A stretch of 64,000 nt of DNA from Bacillota bacterium (GCA_019420305.1 JAHZHL010000005.1:1-64000); one strand, 5' to 3'; positions 52,453 to 61,717 are shown, counted from the stretch's first letter. The notes: generated from the sequence alone by a model not told the origin. Numbers and translations are program-made.

Positions 52453-53077
52453 CCAGCTTCAGCGCTTCCCGCAGTTTTAAGAGCGCTCTTTTTTCAATAC
52501 GGGAAACGTAAGAGCGGCTGATTCCCAGAGAAGCGGCTACTTCTCTCTGAGTTTTCGGACAGCGGCCGAAAATTCCGTACCGATTCAAAATAACTTTTTT
52601 TTCTCTTTCATCCAGAACCTGATTCAACGCTTTCATCAGTTTTGAAATCTGGATTTTCAGGCTGATATCGTCTAAAATCGCGTCCGGATCGGTTCCCAGA
52701 ATATCGTTGAAGCTGATTTCGTTGCCGTCTTTATCAACTCCGATCGGTACCGAAAGAGAAACTTCCGCTTTGTTTTTCTTTGAGGCCCTGATACTCATCA
52801 GAATCTCATTTTCAATACATTTCGCGGCGTACGTGGCAAGGCGGGTTGCCTTTTTGCTGCTGTATGTGTTGACCGCTTTTATGAGGCCGATGGTTCCGAT
52901 GGAAATTAAATCATCCGTCTGGTAACCGGAGCCCGTATATTTTTTCGCAATGTGGGCGACAAGCCGCAGATTGCGTTCGATCAGAATATCCTTTGCATCC
53001 TCATCTCCGGATTCATAAAGAGATATGTAGTATTCCTCCTCTTTTGCGGTTAATGGTTTCGGAAAGGAAACGCTCAT
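52433..53077 (-). CDS. sigK: RNA polymerase sigma factor SigK (late mother-cell sporulation)
   Basis: A 214-residue sigma-70 family factor. Region 2 contains RNLRLVAHIAKKYTGSGYQT, DLISIGTIGLIKAV and ATYAAKCIENEILM. Region 4 ends with the HTH TQREVAASLGISRSYVSRIE. These match SigK closely. The protein starts MSVSFPKPL, corresponding to the mature end of Bacillus pro-sigma-K, so it has no inhibitory pro-sequence. An in-frame stop eight codons upstream excludes a longer form. The gene is intact, not split by a skin-type element. A GAGGGGGG site precedes the ATG. Confidence 0.9.
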   Translation of the reverse strand: MSVSFPKPLTAKEEEYYISLYESGDEDAKDILIERNLRLVAHIAKKYTGSGYQTDDLISIGTIGLIKAVNTYSSKKATRLATYAAKCIENEILMSIRASKKNKAEVSLSVPIGVDKDGNEISFNDILGTDPDAILDDISLKIQISKLMKALNQVLDEREKKVILNRYGIFGRCPKTQREVAASLGISRSYVSRIEKRALLKLREALKLERTDSP

Positions 53078-53103
53078 TATGTAACCCCCCTCTATAGTTT
53101 CTT

Positions 53104-53111
53104 ACTATATG
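53104..53111 (-). promoter_or_regulatory. Possible sigma-E-type -10 box of sigK
   Basis: On the minus strand CATATAGT matches the mother-cell sigma-E -10 pattern CATATANT. It lies about 27 bases before the sigK ATG. No clear -35 was found. Confidence 0.3.
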
Positions 53112-53157
53112 CGAAACCAAGAGGGGAAGTGCCTGACCCAGGCAAAAGTGCATGGTC

Positions 53158-53319
53158 CTATTTACACTGGAATGACAGGCAGTCTGTGCACTGATCCTGT
53201 TTGGGGGCAGCTTCATGGGTGCCTACCGTGATACAGTCCAGAGAGCAGTAGTTCTGCGCTCCCGCGTGATGGGAGCATTGCGCCACCGTGCATTTGATGC
53301 TTTCATTAATACGGTTCAT
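53158..53319 (-). CDS. DUF1540 small cysteine-rich protein
   Basis: A 53-residue protein read directly from the sequence. It begins MNRINESIKCTVAQCSHH and has seven cysteines (10, 15, 25, 29, 44, 47, 52), with CSLDCITVGTHE in the middle. The IxCxVxxCxH and CxLxxIxV spacing fits the DUF1540 family, small putative metal-binding proteins common in spore-forming Clostridia. GGAGG lies 11 bases upstream of the ATG. It is on the same strand as sigK, 80 bases upstream of it. Function unknown. Confidence 0.8.
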   Translation of the reverse strand: MNRINESIKCTVAQCSHHAGAQNYCSLDCITVGTHEAAPKQDQCTDCLSFQCK

Positions 53320-53403
53320 TATTTTTTCTACCTCCTTTTTGCTTTCAATGATAGTATGGCTGATAACGGAGAAAATATGAGCGGAAATATTTTTAGAGCC
53401 TGC

Positions 53404-53432
53404 TTGTATGACAAATAATGAAATGGTAAAAT
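53404..53432 (+). promoter_or_regulatory. Promoter of the radC-mre operon
   Basis: TTGTAT, 17 bp, TAAAAT (53427-53432), just upstream of a GGGGG ribosome binding site and the radC ATG. Confidence 0.5.
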
Positions 53433-53453
53433 ATGTAAAAAGGGGGGATATTT

Positions 53454-54131
53454 ATGAAAATCCATGGTCTTCCAAAAGAAGAACGGCCGCGGGAAAAGAT
53501 GATCTTTGCGGGAAAGGAAACGCTTTCCAATTCAGAGCTGCTGGCTATTTTATTGCGTTCAGGAACCAAAAACAGATCTGCACTGGAAATTGCCGCGGAA
53601 GTTCTGTCACAGAATGAAAACGGTATTCTGCATCTGGAAAACTGCAGTCTGGAGGAACTCAGCGAAATAAAAGGAGTGGGAATGGCGAAAGCCTGCCAGA
53701 TTCTGGCCGCGGTTGAACTGGGAAAGCGAATCGCGTCACATCCGCGAAGGCTCCGGAAAGAAATCGGAAATCCTGATGATATTGTGCAACTTTTTATGGA
53801 AAAGATGAGATACTATAAGAAAGAACATTTTAAGGCACTGCTCATTAACGCGAAAGGGGCGATTATCGAAGAGTATGAAGTTTCCATCGGGGATTTGTGC
53901 TCCACGCCCATCCATCCAAGAGAAGTGTTCTGTCAGGCAGTCAAGCGAAGCGCGGCCGCGGTACTCTTTGTACATAACCATCCCAGCGGGGATCCGACTC
54001 CCAGCCGGCAGGACGTGGAAACGACCGGGAGGCTGATAAAGGCGGCGGAAATTCTGGGAATCTGCGTACTGGATCATATTATTATCGGAGACGGTACTTA
54101 CATAAGTCTGAAAAGCAAAGGACTGATGTAA
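53454..54131 (+). CDS. radC: RadC-family JAMM/MPN+ protein
   Basis: A 225-residue protein with an N-terminal helix-hairpin-helix region (LSEIKGVGMAKACQILAAVE) and a C-terminal JAMM metalloprotease-like domain (HNHPSGDPTPSRQD). The historical link to DNA repair is doubtful and the substrate is unknown. It heads a likely radC-mreC-mreD-mrdA unit, as in many Firmicutes. Confidence 0.93.
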   Translation: MKIHGLPKEERPREKMIFAGKETLSNSELLAILLRSGTKNRSALEIAAEVLSQNENGILHLENCSLEELSEIKGVGMAKACQILAAVELGKRIASHPRRLRKEIGNPDDIVQLFMEKMRYYKKEHFKALLINAKGAIIEEYEVSIGDLCSTPIHPREVFCQAVKRSAAAVLFVHNHPSGDPTPSRQDVETTGRLIKAAEILGICVLDHIIIGDGTYISLKSKGLM

Positions 54132-54160
54132 ATAGGAAAAAGGACCGGCGGGAAAGCAGT

Positions 54161-54973
54161 ATGAAATTAAAAAGTTACAAAAATAATATCGTAAGGATTG
54201 GAATTGGAGTTCTTGCCACGGTACTGATTGGGTTTCTTTTTAAAGCCGCGGCGGGACCATCGGAGATAAAAGGCTGGATGCAGGAAGCGGTTTCCTTTGT
54301 ATCAGAGCCGGTTTTTGACGCGGCGGGCGGAATTGAGGACGGCTTTCGGGGAATTTTCCGGTTTCGAGAAGTACTTGCGGAAAACGAAGCCCTGAAAGAG
54401 GAAAATGAAACCCTGAAGCGGAAAAACACGGATCTGCGGCTTACAAAGACAGAAAAAGAAGAACTGGAGGAACTGTGCCGGATTTTTGATTATACCGCTA
54501 TAGAAGAGAAGGCGGTTGTCGCGGCGAATATTACAGCGATGGATGAGTCGGGCTGGCAGGGGGGATTTCTGCTGGATAAGGGCAGCAAAAGCGGAGTCAG
54601 GGAGGGGTGCGCGGTTGTATCCGGTGACGGAGTGGTGGGAAAGGTCGTGGATGTCTCTGAGAATACCGCAAAGGTAGCTTCTATCCTGGCGGATTATGCG
54701 AAAGTGAGTTTCCAGGCTGAAAAAAAAGCGGAGCTGATTGGCGTCCTGACAAGCGATGGAAACGGGGGCTTTTCCGGATATCTGTTCGCGGAAAAAGGAG
54801 AACTGAAAAAAGGAATGCGGCTGGTGACTTCGGGAATCGGAACGTATCCGGAAGGTCTCGCACTGGGAACGGTGACGCGGGTTGAATCCGAGAAGGGCAC
54901 ACAGAGGGTGCTGCTGAGGGCAAAGCCGCAGGCCGCGTTTTCCAGATTAAAAAAAGTGGGGGTTGTACTTTGA
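54161..54973 (+). CDS. mreC: Rod shape-determining protein MreC
   Basis: A 270-residue cell-shape protein with one N-terminal membrane helix, a coiled coil (about 68-105, ENEALKEENETLKRKNTDLR) and an extracellular beta-barrel domain (DKGSKSGVREGCAVVSGDGV). It scaffolds the elongasome with MreD, PBP2 and RodA. No mreB is adjacent; radC precedes it instead. Confidence 0.92.
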   Translation: MKLKSYKNNIVRIGIGVLATVLIGFLFKAAAGPSEIKGWMQEAVSFVSEPVFDAAGGIEDGFRGIFRFREVLAENEALKEENETLKRKNTDLRLTKTEKEELEELCRIFDYTAIEEKAVVAANITAMDESGWQGGFLLDKGSKSGVREGCAVVSGDGVVGKVVDVSENTAKVASILADYAKVSFQAEKKAELIGVLTSDGNGGFSGYLFAEKGELKKGMRLVTSGIGTYPEGLALGTVTRVESEKGTQRVLLRAKPQAAFSRLKKVGVVL

Positions 54974-55458
54974 AAACAAGTGGCATGATCGTTTTTTTCC
55001 TTTGCGCTTTGATTCTTCAGAATACGGCGGTCGTATTGTTCTGCGCAGGAGGAGCCGGTCCGCAGCTGCTGCTGGCGGCAGCGGTTCTGTCCGTATTTTT
55101 CGCGGAAGAGGAGAAATGGGCGGTGGCGGCGGCCGTGTGCGCGGGAGCGCTGCAGGATCTATGCTTTTCCATCTATGCCGGACCGGGCGCCGCGGCATCC
55201 TTCGCGGCGGCAGTCACGGCTTCCGCGGCAAAGCGACTGTTTGCCTGGGAACGTCCGCGTTTTTTCTTCCTCTTTTCCGCATTGTCAGCAGTTGTGTATA
55301 ATTTTACACTCTGGGGCGGGGAAAAACTGTTGGGCGCACCCTTCCGCTTCGCTTTCCTGATCCGGGTGCTTCCACTGTATATGGTATATAGTCTGGCTGT
55401 CATGGGGAGCGTTTACTTCCTTTTTATAAAAAACAAAGAAAGCGGGTATCCGACATGA
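54970..55458 (+). CDS. mreD: Rod shape-determining protein MreD
   Basis: A 162-residue integral membrane protein with about five helices and low sequence conservation, recognised by size and position between mreC and mrdA. The start is TTG at 54970, overlapping the mreC stop as TTGA, with a G-rich site (GTGGGGG) just upstream. It overlaps mrdA by four bases (ATGA). Confidence 0.85.
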   Translation: MKTSGMIVFFLCALILQNTAVVLFCAGGAGPQLLLAAAVLSVFFAEEEKWAVAAAVCAGALQDLCFSIYAGPGAAASFAAAVTASAAKRLFAWERPRFFFLFSALSAVVYNFTLWGGEKLLGAPFRFAFLIRVLPLYMVYSLAVMGSVYFLFIKNKESGYPT

Positions 55459-57989
55459 AACGATGGTTAAATTCCAGATATCTTCAGCTTTTGGCGCTGA
55501 TTGGGACTCTGATGCTTATTTTATTTGTCCGTCTTTTTATTCTGACCGTCGCGGAGAACGAAGAATGGTCAGAGGCGGCGGAAAATCTCAGTACAAAGAC
55601 GATTTATGAAACTGCGCCGAGGGGGCAGATTCTGGATCGGAACGGGGAGGTGCTGGCGGGAAATGATTATACCCTGTCTGTACGGATGAGCCGGGGAACC
55701 ATGTCGGATGAACAGCTGAACGAGTCTGTTTTGAAACTGACCCGTCTGCTGAACGAAAACGGGGATACCGTCTCGGGAGATTTCCCCATACAGGTTGGAG
55801 CGGACGGCAGACTGCGCTATGCGGATGGCGCGGAAAAAGAAGAATTTCTGAAAAGATTCGGGTTTTCCGAGGAGTTAAATGCGGAAGAAGCCTTTTCAAA
55901 ACTGAGAAAGTATTTTAAAATAAAAGACACTGTATCCTCGCGAGAGGCAAGAGATCTTTTATCGGTACGAAATGAAATGGCGGAACTGGGATATCAGAAA
56001 TATATACCGGTAACGGTAGCAAGGGATGTTTCCGATCGCACCGTGGCCATTCTGGAAGAAAGCGGCAGCGAATATCCCGGGGCGGAGGTGTTCTCCGAAG
56101 TATCCCGCGTTTATCCGAACGGGAATACCGCTTCCCATATTCTGGGTTACCTTGGAAAAATTTCGGGCAATGAAAAAGAACCGTATGTGGATGATAAGGG
56201 ATATCAAAGCTGGGATCTGATTGGAAAAGACGGGATTGAACGGGCTTATGAGGATGTGTTGAGGGGAACCGCGGGTGAACAGAAGATTCAGGTTAACGCA
56301 GAGGGAAACTTTGTAAAAAATATAGGAAAAACAGAAGCGGAGAAGGGAAAGGACGTGACCCTTACCATTGATCTGCAGCTTCAGAAAGCTGCGGAAAACG
56401 CTCTAAGCGGAGCTCTTTCCGCCATGCGCGGCGGAGGAAGCTTTACGGGACAGCACGGAACCTATGCTATGAAGCAGGCGAAACATGCCCGGGTCGGAGC
56501 CGTTGTGGCTCTGGATGTAAAGTCCGGAGAGGTTCTGGCTATGGCAAGCTGTCCGGACTTTGATCCGAATCTGTTCGCGAATGGGATCTCAAACAGAGAT
56601 TGGGAAGCTCTGCAAAGTGAAAATCCGAGAGATCCGCTGGCTCCCGCGCCGCTTTATAATGTTGCGACTATGAGCGCGGTGCAGCCCGGTTCCACTTTTA
56701 AAATGGTAACGGCAACCGCGGCAATGCAGTGTGGACTGGATCCGAAGCGCAGGCTTTATGATGACGGCTATGTTCAGATCGGGAACAAATCATTCGGATG
56801 TGTGGTGTGGAACCAGTCACGCAGAAAACATGGATACCTTAATCTGCAGGAAGCACTGGAGGTTTCCTGTAATTATTATTTTTTCGATGCGGCCGCGGGA
56901 TATGATTTTTATACAGGAAAGAGTCTCGGATATAAAAAGGATATCAGCATTGATACCATTATGGACTATGCGGAGCAGTATGGTCTCGGGCAGGCTACAG
57001 GTATTGAAATACCGGAGACTGTGACAGAGGCTCCGTCCAGAGAGGCAAAAGTCCGGAGTTTGAAGAATTCACTGGAGAACGTGCTTCTTGCGCAGGCGGA
57101 AACGTATTTCACGCGGAGTGTGACACAGGACAGAGACCTTCTGGATGAAAAGGTTCATACCATTACCGGATGGATCGGTTCTGAATTTACAAGGGCGGAA
57201 GTGGAAGAAAAGCTGGAAAGCCTTTCCGGAGTACGCGGCGATCAGCTTTCCGCGCTAACCGATTTGTGTAAATACACCTATCTGGATCAGGCTACATGGA
57301 ATACGGCTGACGCGCTGAATATTGCCATCGGGCAGGGAATGAATTCCTATACACCCCTCCAGATGGCAGTCTATACGGCAACGATTGGAAATAAAGGCGT
57401 AAGAAATCCGGTGAGCCTGGTTGCAAAGATTGAAGGACGTGGTAAAATAGAAAAGGACATCGTATCAAAGGTAGAGGTGGAAGACGATGACTGCTTTGAA
57501 GAAATTATCGGAGGAATGGTGAAAGCTGCCGGCGGAAAAAGCGGCAGTCTGTCCGGGACGTTCGGAGAATTCCCTGTTACGGTAGCGGCGAAGAGCGGCA
57601 CTGCGGAACGTTCCGGAAAAATCAATCCTTCGGATGAAGAGGAATATATCAGAGAACATCTGGGCGCGATCGCGCCGTATTTAAGCTGGGACGCGATTCA
57701 GGAAGAAAAAGAACGCCTGATGAGGGAATATCCGGACATTTATACGTCGCGCCATACGGCAGTAAGACGCGCGGTAATGAATCTGAGCAAAGGAAACGTG
57801 ACAGAAGAAACCATCGATCAGTATAAAGAAAGCTATGATAATTTTGCGTGGGTAGTGAGCATGGCTCCGGCGGAAAACCCGGAGATCGCGGTTGCGGTTA
57901 TGGTTGCGCAGGGCGGCGCGGCGGCAAATGCCGCTCCCATAGCAAAAGAGGTTATGGGAACGTATTTTCAACAGCAAGAAAACGAGTGA
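55455..57989 (+). CDS. mrdA: Penicillin-binding protein 2, elongasome transpeptidase
   Basis: An 844-residue class B transpeptidase. N-terminal membrane anchor (LLALIGTLMLILFVRLFIL), dimerisation/pedestal domain, then the catalytic domain: SxxK in QPGSTFKMV (about 413), SxN in SCNYYF (about 471) and KSG in AAKSGTAERSG (about 712). It is longer than the 630-700 residues of most PBP2. Extra sequence lies between SxN and KSG and in a charged segment of about 70 residues after KSG (around 720-790). It follows mreD with an ATGA overlap. Confidence 0.92.
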   Translation: MKRWLNSRYLQLLALIGTLMLILFVRLFILTVAENEEWSEAAENLSTKTIYETAPRGQILDRNGEVLAGNDYTLSVRMSRGTMSDEQLNESVLKLTRLLNENGDTVSGDFPIQVGADGRLRYADGAEKEEFLKRFGFSEELNAEEAFSKLRKYFKIKDTVSSREARDLLSVRNEMAELGYQKYIPVTVARDVSDRTVAILEESGSEYPGAEVFSEVSRVYPNGNTASHILGYLGKISGNEKEPYVDDKGYQSWDLIGKDGIERAYEDVLRGTAGEQKIQVNAEGNFVKNIGKTEAEKGKDVTLTIDLQLQKAAENALSGALSAMRGGGSFTGQHGTYAMKQAKHARVGAVVALDVKSGEVLAMASCPDFDPNLFANGISNRDWEALQSENPRDPLAPAPLYNVATMSAVQPGSTFKMVTATAAMQCGLDPKRRLYDDGYVQIGNKSFGCVVWNQSRRKHGYLNLQEALEVSCNYYFFDAAAGYDFYTGKSLGYKKDISIDTIMDYAEQYGLGQATGIEIPETVTEAPSREAKVRSLKNSLENVLLAQAETYFTRSVTQDRDLLDEKVHTITGWIGSEFTRAEVEEKLESLSGVRGDQLSALTDLCKYTYLDQATWNTADALNIAIGQGMNSYTPLQMAVYTATIGNKGVRNPVSLVAKIEGRGKIEKDIVSKVEVEDDDCFEEIIGGMVKAAGGKSGSLSGTFGEFPVTVAAKSGTAERSGKINPSDEEEYIREHLGAIAPYLSWDAIQEEKERLMREYPDIYTSRHTAVRRAVMNLSKGNVTEETIDQYKESYDNFAWVVSMAPAENPEIAVAVMVAQGGAAANAAPIAKEVMGTYFQQQENE

Positions 57990-58000
57990 GAGAGGAAATT

Positions 58001-58687
58001 ATGGGCGAAGTAATTTTAGTGGCATCAGGAAAAGGAGGAACCGGGAAGACTGCGGTGACAGCCAATCTGGGGGCGCTTTTGGCAAAGAAAGGCGCGAAAG
58101 TGGCGCTGATTGACATGGATATGGGCATGCGGAATCTGGATCTTTATCTGGGGCTTGAGAACCGGGTTGTTTATAACATCATGGATGTGTTTTCCGGAAT
58201 CTGCAGGATTAAACGCGCCCTGATACGGGATCGGCGTTTTGAGAATCTTTATCTGATGTCTGCCTGTCCGAGGAAGGATAACCGGGATATCACGCCTCTC
58301 CATATGGAAATTTTATGCAGGAAACTGAAAAAAGATTTTGATTATGTGTTTATCGACTGTCCCGCGGGCATTGGAAGCGGCCTGGATATTTCTATGGCAG
58401 GAGCTGACCGGGCACTCCTTGTGACTGAAGCGGACATGGCGGCAGTGCGGGACGCGGACGTGCTGAACCGCTATCTGAAAAAAGAGGGGTTGCGCGATAC
58501 CTGCTATCTTGTCAATAAAATTCGAGCGGATCTCATGGCGCGGCACCTGGTTCCGGATCTGAGAGAAATCGCGGAAATTCTGAACAGCCGGCTTGTAGGC
58601 GTAATCCAGTTTGATGACAATATCTATATTTCGACGAACCGGGGAATCCCCATTGTGGCGAAAGAAGGAACGTACATAGAAGAATGA
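58001..58687 (+). CDS. minD: MinD-like P-loop ATPase, short form
   Basis: A 228-residue deviant Walker A ATPase (ASGKGGTGKTAVTANLGALL), with LIDMDMGMRNLDLYLGLENR and FIDCPAGIG typical of MinD. MinD is normally about 265 residues and ends in an amphipathic membrane-targeting helix. Here the chain stops at GIPIVAKEGTYIEE, before that helix. I found no frame downstream that clearly restores it. No minC or minE is adjacent. It follows mrdA by 11 bases, with AGAGG before the ATG. It may be a truncated MinD or a MinD-related protein with another role. Confidence 0.85.
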   Translation: MGEVILVASGKGGTGKTAVTANLGALLAKKGAKVALIDMDMGMRNLDLYLGLENRVVYNIMDVFSGICRIKRALIRDRRFENLYLMSACPRKDNRDITPLHMEILCRKLKKDFDYVFIDCPAGIGSGLDISMAGADRALLVTEADMAAVRDADVLNRYLKKEGLRDTCYLVNKIRADLMARHLVPDLREIAEILNSRLVGVIQFDDNIYISTNRGIPIVAKEGTYIEE

Positions 58688-58732
58688 GGGAGCCGGGTCG
58701 CTGAGCAAACGGGACGGGTACCGCATTCCCGA

Positions 58733-59839
58733 TTAAAGGCCCGTGCTGCGCCCGCGGATTCCGATGCTGAGGATCAGTCCCAGTGCGGTCATATTGGCGA
58801 GTACGGAAGAACCGCCGTAGCTGATGAACGGCAGCGTTACTCCGGTTACCGGCATGATCCCCATGGTCATGGCGATATTTTCAAAGACCTGGAAGAGGAA
58901 CATCCCGAGAAAGCCTATGGCAAGCAGAGCGCCATAGCGATCCGCGGAGCTGTATACAGCTCTGGCTGTGCGCCAGAGAAGCAAAAGAAAAAGAGTGAGA
59001 ACCAGTGCGCCGCCAAGAAAGCCGAGTTCTTCGACAATGACCGAAAAGATAAAATCCGACTTCTGGACTGGAAGAAAATCCAGTTCTTTTTGTGTTCCGG
59101 AAAAAAGCCCTTTTCCGGAAAGTCCTCCGGAGCCGATTGCGACTTTTGAATTCCAGACCTGGTAATTTCCGGGCAGGGTCAGATTGTCCGGATGGAGGAA
59201 GGCGTCAATTCTCTGTTTCTGGTAGGTGGCCATGAATCGGTAAGCGATGGGAAGGGACAACAGAAAAAGGAGCGCGAAACGAAAAAACAGTTTTCGGTCA
59301 ATCCCCGCGAAAAAAATCATAAACACCCAGATAAAGCAGTAAACCGCGGCGCTTCCGAGATCTTCTTTGACTACAATCAGAATAAAGGGCGACGCGTAAA
59401 GGGCAGACATCAGAACGCCGCGCAGATTGTGCACTTCCGCCTGCCTGCGGGAAAAATAATTGGCCATGAGAATTGTAAACGGAATTTTAACAAATTCAGA
59501 AGGCTGAAGCGTTGTGAACCCAATATCGATCCAGGAACGGGCTCCATTTGAGATCATTCCCAGTCCCGGGATATAGACGCTGAGCAGAAAAAGAACCGAG
59601 CCGATATAGAGAATCCGGCTCAGATCTTCAAATTTCCGGTAATCTAAAATGACCATGGCTGCCATAGCGAAAAAACCCAGTCCGTAGGCAGCGCTCTGAA
59701 CTATGACATCACGCAGCGCGAGCTGCCCGTTTTTTAATGAAATACTGGCGATCATCAGAATGCTTAGCGTAGCAAAGCATACGGCGATTACCAGAAAAAA
59801 CTTATCTGCATTTTTCCAGAATTTCCAATAACTTCCCAT
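58733..59839 (-). CDS. rodA: SEDS glycosyltransferase RodA
   Basis: A 368-residue polytopic membrane protein of the FtsW/RodA/SpoVE family that polymerises lipid II with a class B PBP. Motifs: NGARSWIDIGFTTLQPSEFV, VVKEDLGSAAVYC, GSGGLSGKGLFSGTQ and the C-terminal GVTLPFISYGGSS. It is convergent with the mre/mrdA/minD block rather than in it. AAAGGG precedes the ATG. Confidence 0.9.
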   Translation of the reverse strand: MGSYWKFWKNADKFFLVIAVCFATLSILMIASISLKNGQLALRDVIVQSAAYGLGFFAMAAMVILDYRKFEDLSRILYIGSVLFLLSVYIPGLGMISNGARSWIDIGFTTLQPSEFVKIPFTILMANYFSRRQAEVHNLRGVLMSALYASPFILIVVKEDLGSAAVYCFIWVFMIFFAGIDRKLFFRFALLFLLSLPIAYRFMATYQKQRIDAFLHPDNLTLPGNYQVWNSKVAIGSGGLSGKGLFSGTQKELDFLPVQKSDFIFSVIVEELGFLGGALVLTLFLLLLWRTARAVYSSADRYGALLAIGFLGMFLFQVFENIAMTMGIMPVTGVTLPFISYGGSSVLANMTALGLILSIGIRGRSTGL

Positions 59840-59857
59840 TCATTCCCTTTCCGAACC

Positions 59858-59886
59858 TTGACGAGGCCGCATGAAAACATTATAAT
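59858..59886 (+). promoter_or_regulatory. Promoter of the ribonuclease Y gene
   Basis: TTGACG, exactly 17 bp, perfect TATAAT (59881-59886). It predicts a leader of about 110 bases, AT-rich and without a recognised structure. Confidence 0.8.
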
Positions 59887-60002
59887 GTTAATGTGTGATT
59901 TTATTTAAAAATTATTACGTGATGCAGGATTTTTATTATATTTTACAAGCAATGTGGGATTAACAGATACGAAAAAAATTTTGTGGAAAAGGAGGTGTTT
60001 CA

Positions 60003-61547
60003 ATGACGAATATCGTTGTTGTTATTGTCGTAGCAGTAATAACCCTGGTAATAGGGATTTTAATCGGATATATTATAAGAAAGTCAGTTGGGGAAAAAGC
60101 TATCGGCAGCGCGGAACAAAAGGCGAAAAATCTGATTCTGGACGCTGAGAACCGGTCAGAGACGATCCGGAAAGAATACATTCTGGAAGCCAAAGAAGAA
60201 GCGCACAAACTCAGAAGTGACGCGGATCGGGAAATCCGTGAGCGCCGTTCTGAAATTTCAAAGTCAGAGCGGAGACTGATTCAAAAGGAAGAATCAATTG
60301 ACAGAAAACTTGAAAATATAGAGAAAAAAGAAGAAAGCATTACAAACAAAGAGCAGTCGATTATATCGAAGCAGAAAGAATTAGATCACGTAATCAATCA
60401 GCAGATGGAGGAACTGGAGAAAATCTCCGGTTACTCGGTGGAAGAGGCTAAAGCCATCCTGCTGGAAAACACCGAAAAGGAGATTCGATATGAAGCATCA
60501 GTAATGATCAAAGAAATCGAGTCCAAAGCCAAAGAAGAAGCGGATAAAAAAGCCAAGGAGATTATTACAGGGGCAATCCAGAGGTGCGCCGCGGATCATG
60601 TGGCAGAGAGCACGGTTTCCGTAGTTCCGCTTCCGAATGATGAGATGAAAGGGCGCATTATCGGAAGAGAGGGAAGGAATATCAGAGCGATTGAAACTCT
60701 GACGGGAATTGACCTTATCATCGATGATACGCCGGAGGCAGTCATACTGTCAGGATTTGATCCGGTAAGAAGAGAAGTCGCACGCCTGTCGTTGGAAAAA
60801 TTGATTGTAGATGGAAGAATTCATCCCGCGAGAATCGAAGAAATGGTAAAGAAATCTGAGCGGGAAGTGAATGCCATTATTAAAGAGGAGGGAGAACAGG
60901 CCACCTTTGAGGTAGGGATACATAATCTCCATCCCGAACTGGTAAAACTTCTGGGAAGGCTGAAATACAGGACTTCCTATGGGCAGAATGTATTAAAGCA
61001 TTCGATTGAAGTCGCGCATCTCGCGGGACTGATGGCAGGAGAATTAGGTCTGGATATCACCCTTGCCAAGCGGGCCGGACTGCTCCATGATATCGGTAAA
61101 GCCATTGATCATGAGAAAGAAGGAACGCACGTTGATCTGGGAATCGAGGTGCTGAAGAAGTACAAGGAATCCCCAGCCGTTATCAACGGTATGGCGGCGC
61201 ACCATGGAGATTACGAGCCGAAGTCCATGGAAGCGGTGCTAATCGCGGCTGCGGATGCGCTTTCGGCGGCAAGACCGGGCGCGAGAAGAGAAACCCTGGA
61301 GACGTATATCAAACGTCTGGAAAAATTGGAGGAAATCGCCAACACTACTCCGGGAGTAGACAAGTCCTTCGCGATCCAGGCAGGAAGAGAAATCCGCATT
61401 ATCGCCAAACCGGAAGCAGTTTCCGACGAAGAGATTGTCTTTCTGGCGCGGGATATTTCCAAGAAGATCGAATCGGAACTGGAATATCCGGGGCAGATCA
61501 AAGTCAATGTTGTGCGTGAGACAAGGGCGATTGACTACGCCAAGTAA
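60003..61547 (+). CDS. rny: Ribonuclease Y
   Basis: A membrane-anchored endoribonuclease that initiates mRNA decay. The 514 residues comprise an N-terminal helix (VVIVVAVITLVIGILIGYII), a long charged coiled coil (about 30-200), a KH domain (KGRIIGREGRNIRAIETLTG) and an HD domain (LLHDIGKAIDHE). GGAGG lies seven bases before the ATG. Monocistronic, with its own promoter and terminator. Confidence 0.96.
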   Translation: MTNIVVVIVVAVITLVIGILIGYIIRKSVGEKAIGSAEQKAKNLILDAENRSETIRKEYILEAKEEAHKLRSDADREIRERRSEISKSERRLIQKEESIDRKLENIEKKEESITNKEQSIISKQKELDHVINQQMEELEKISGYSVEEAKAILLENTEKEIRYEASVMIKEIESKAKEEADKKAKEIITGAIQRCAADHVAESTVSVVPLPNDEMKGRIIGREGRNIRAIETLTGIDLIIDDTPEAVILSGFDPVRREVARLSLEKLIVDGRIHPARIEEMVKKSEREVNAIIKEEGEQATFEVGIHNLHPELVKLLGRLKYRTSYGQNVLKHSIEVAHLAGLMAGELGLDITLAKRAGLLHDIGKAIDHEKEGTHVDLGIEVLKKYKESPAVINGMAAHHGDYEPKSMEAVLIAAADALSAARPGARRETLETYIKRLEKLEEIANTTPGVDKSFAIQAGREIRIIAKPEAVSDEEIVFLARDISKKIESELEYPGQIKVNVVRETRAIDYAK

Positions 61548-61627
61548 ACTTGCGCTGTGAAATCTTAAGGAAGATTAAGAGTCCGGATCGGAAACCTTAA
61601 TTCTTTAATAAGGATGAGTTAAAACAT

Positions 61628-61678
61628 AACCCGCTGTAAACTGATACAATAAAGTTGTCAGTTTGCAGCGGGTTTTTT
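61628..61678 (+). terminator. Terminator of rny
   Basis: AACCCGCTGTAAACTGA pairs with TCAGTTTGCAGCGGGTT (one mismatch near the loop), then TTTT. A very stable hairpin. Confidence 0.9.
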
Positions 61679-61717
61679 GTGTGGGTCCGCTGAACAAAGA
61701 AAGAAGGGGAAGTGAAC

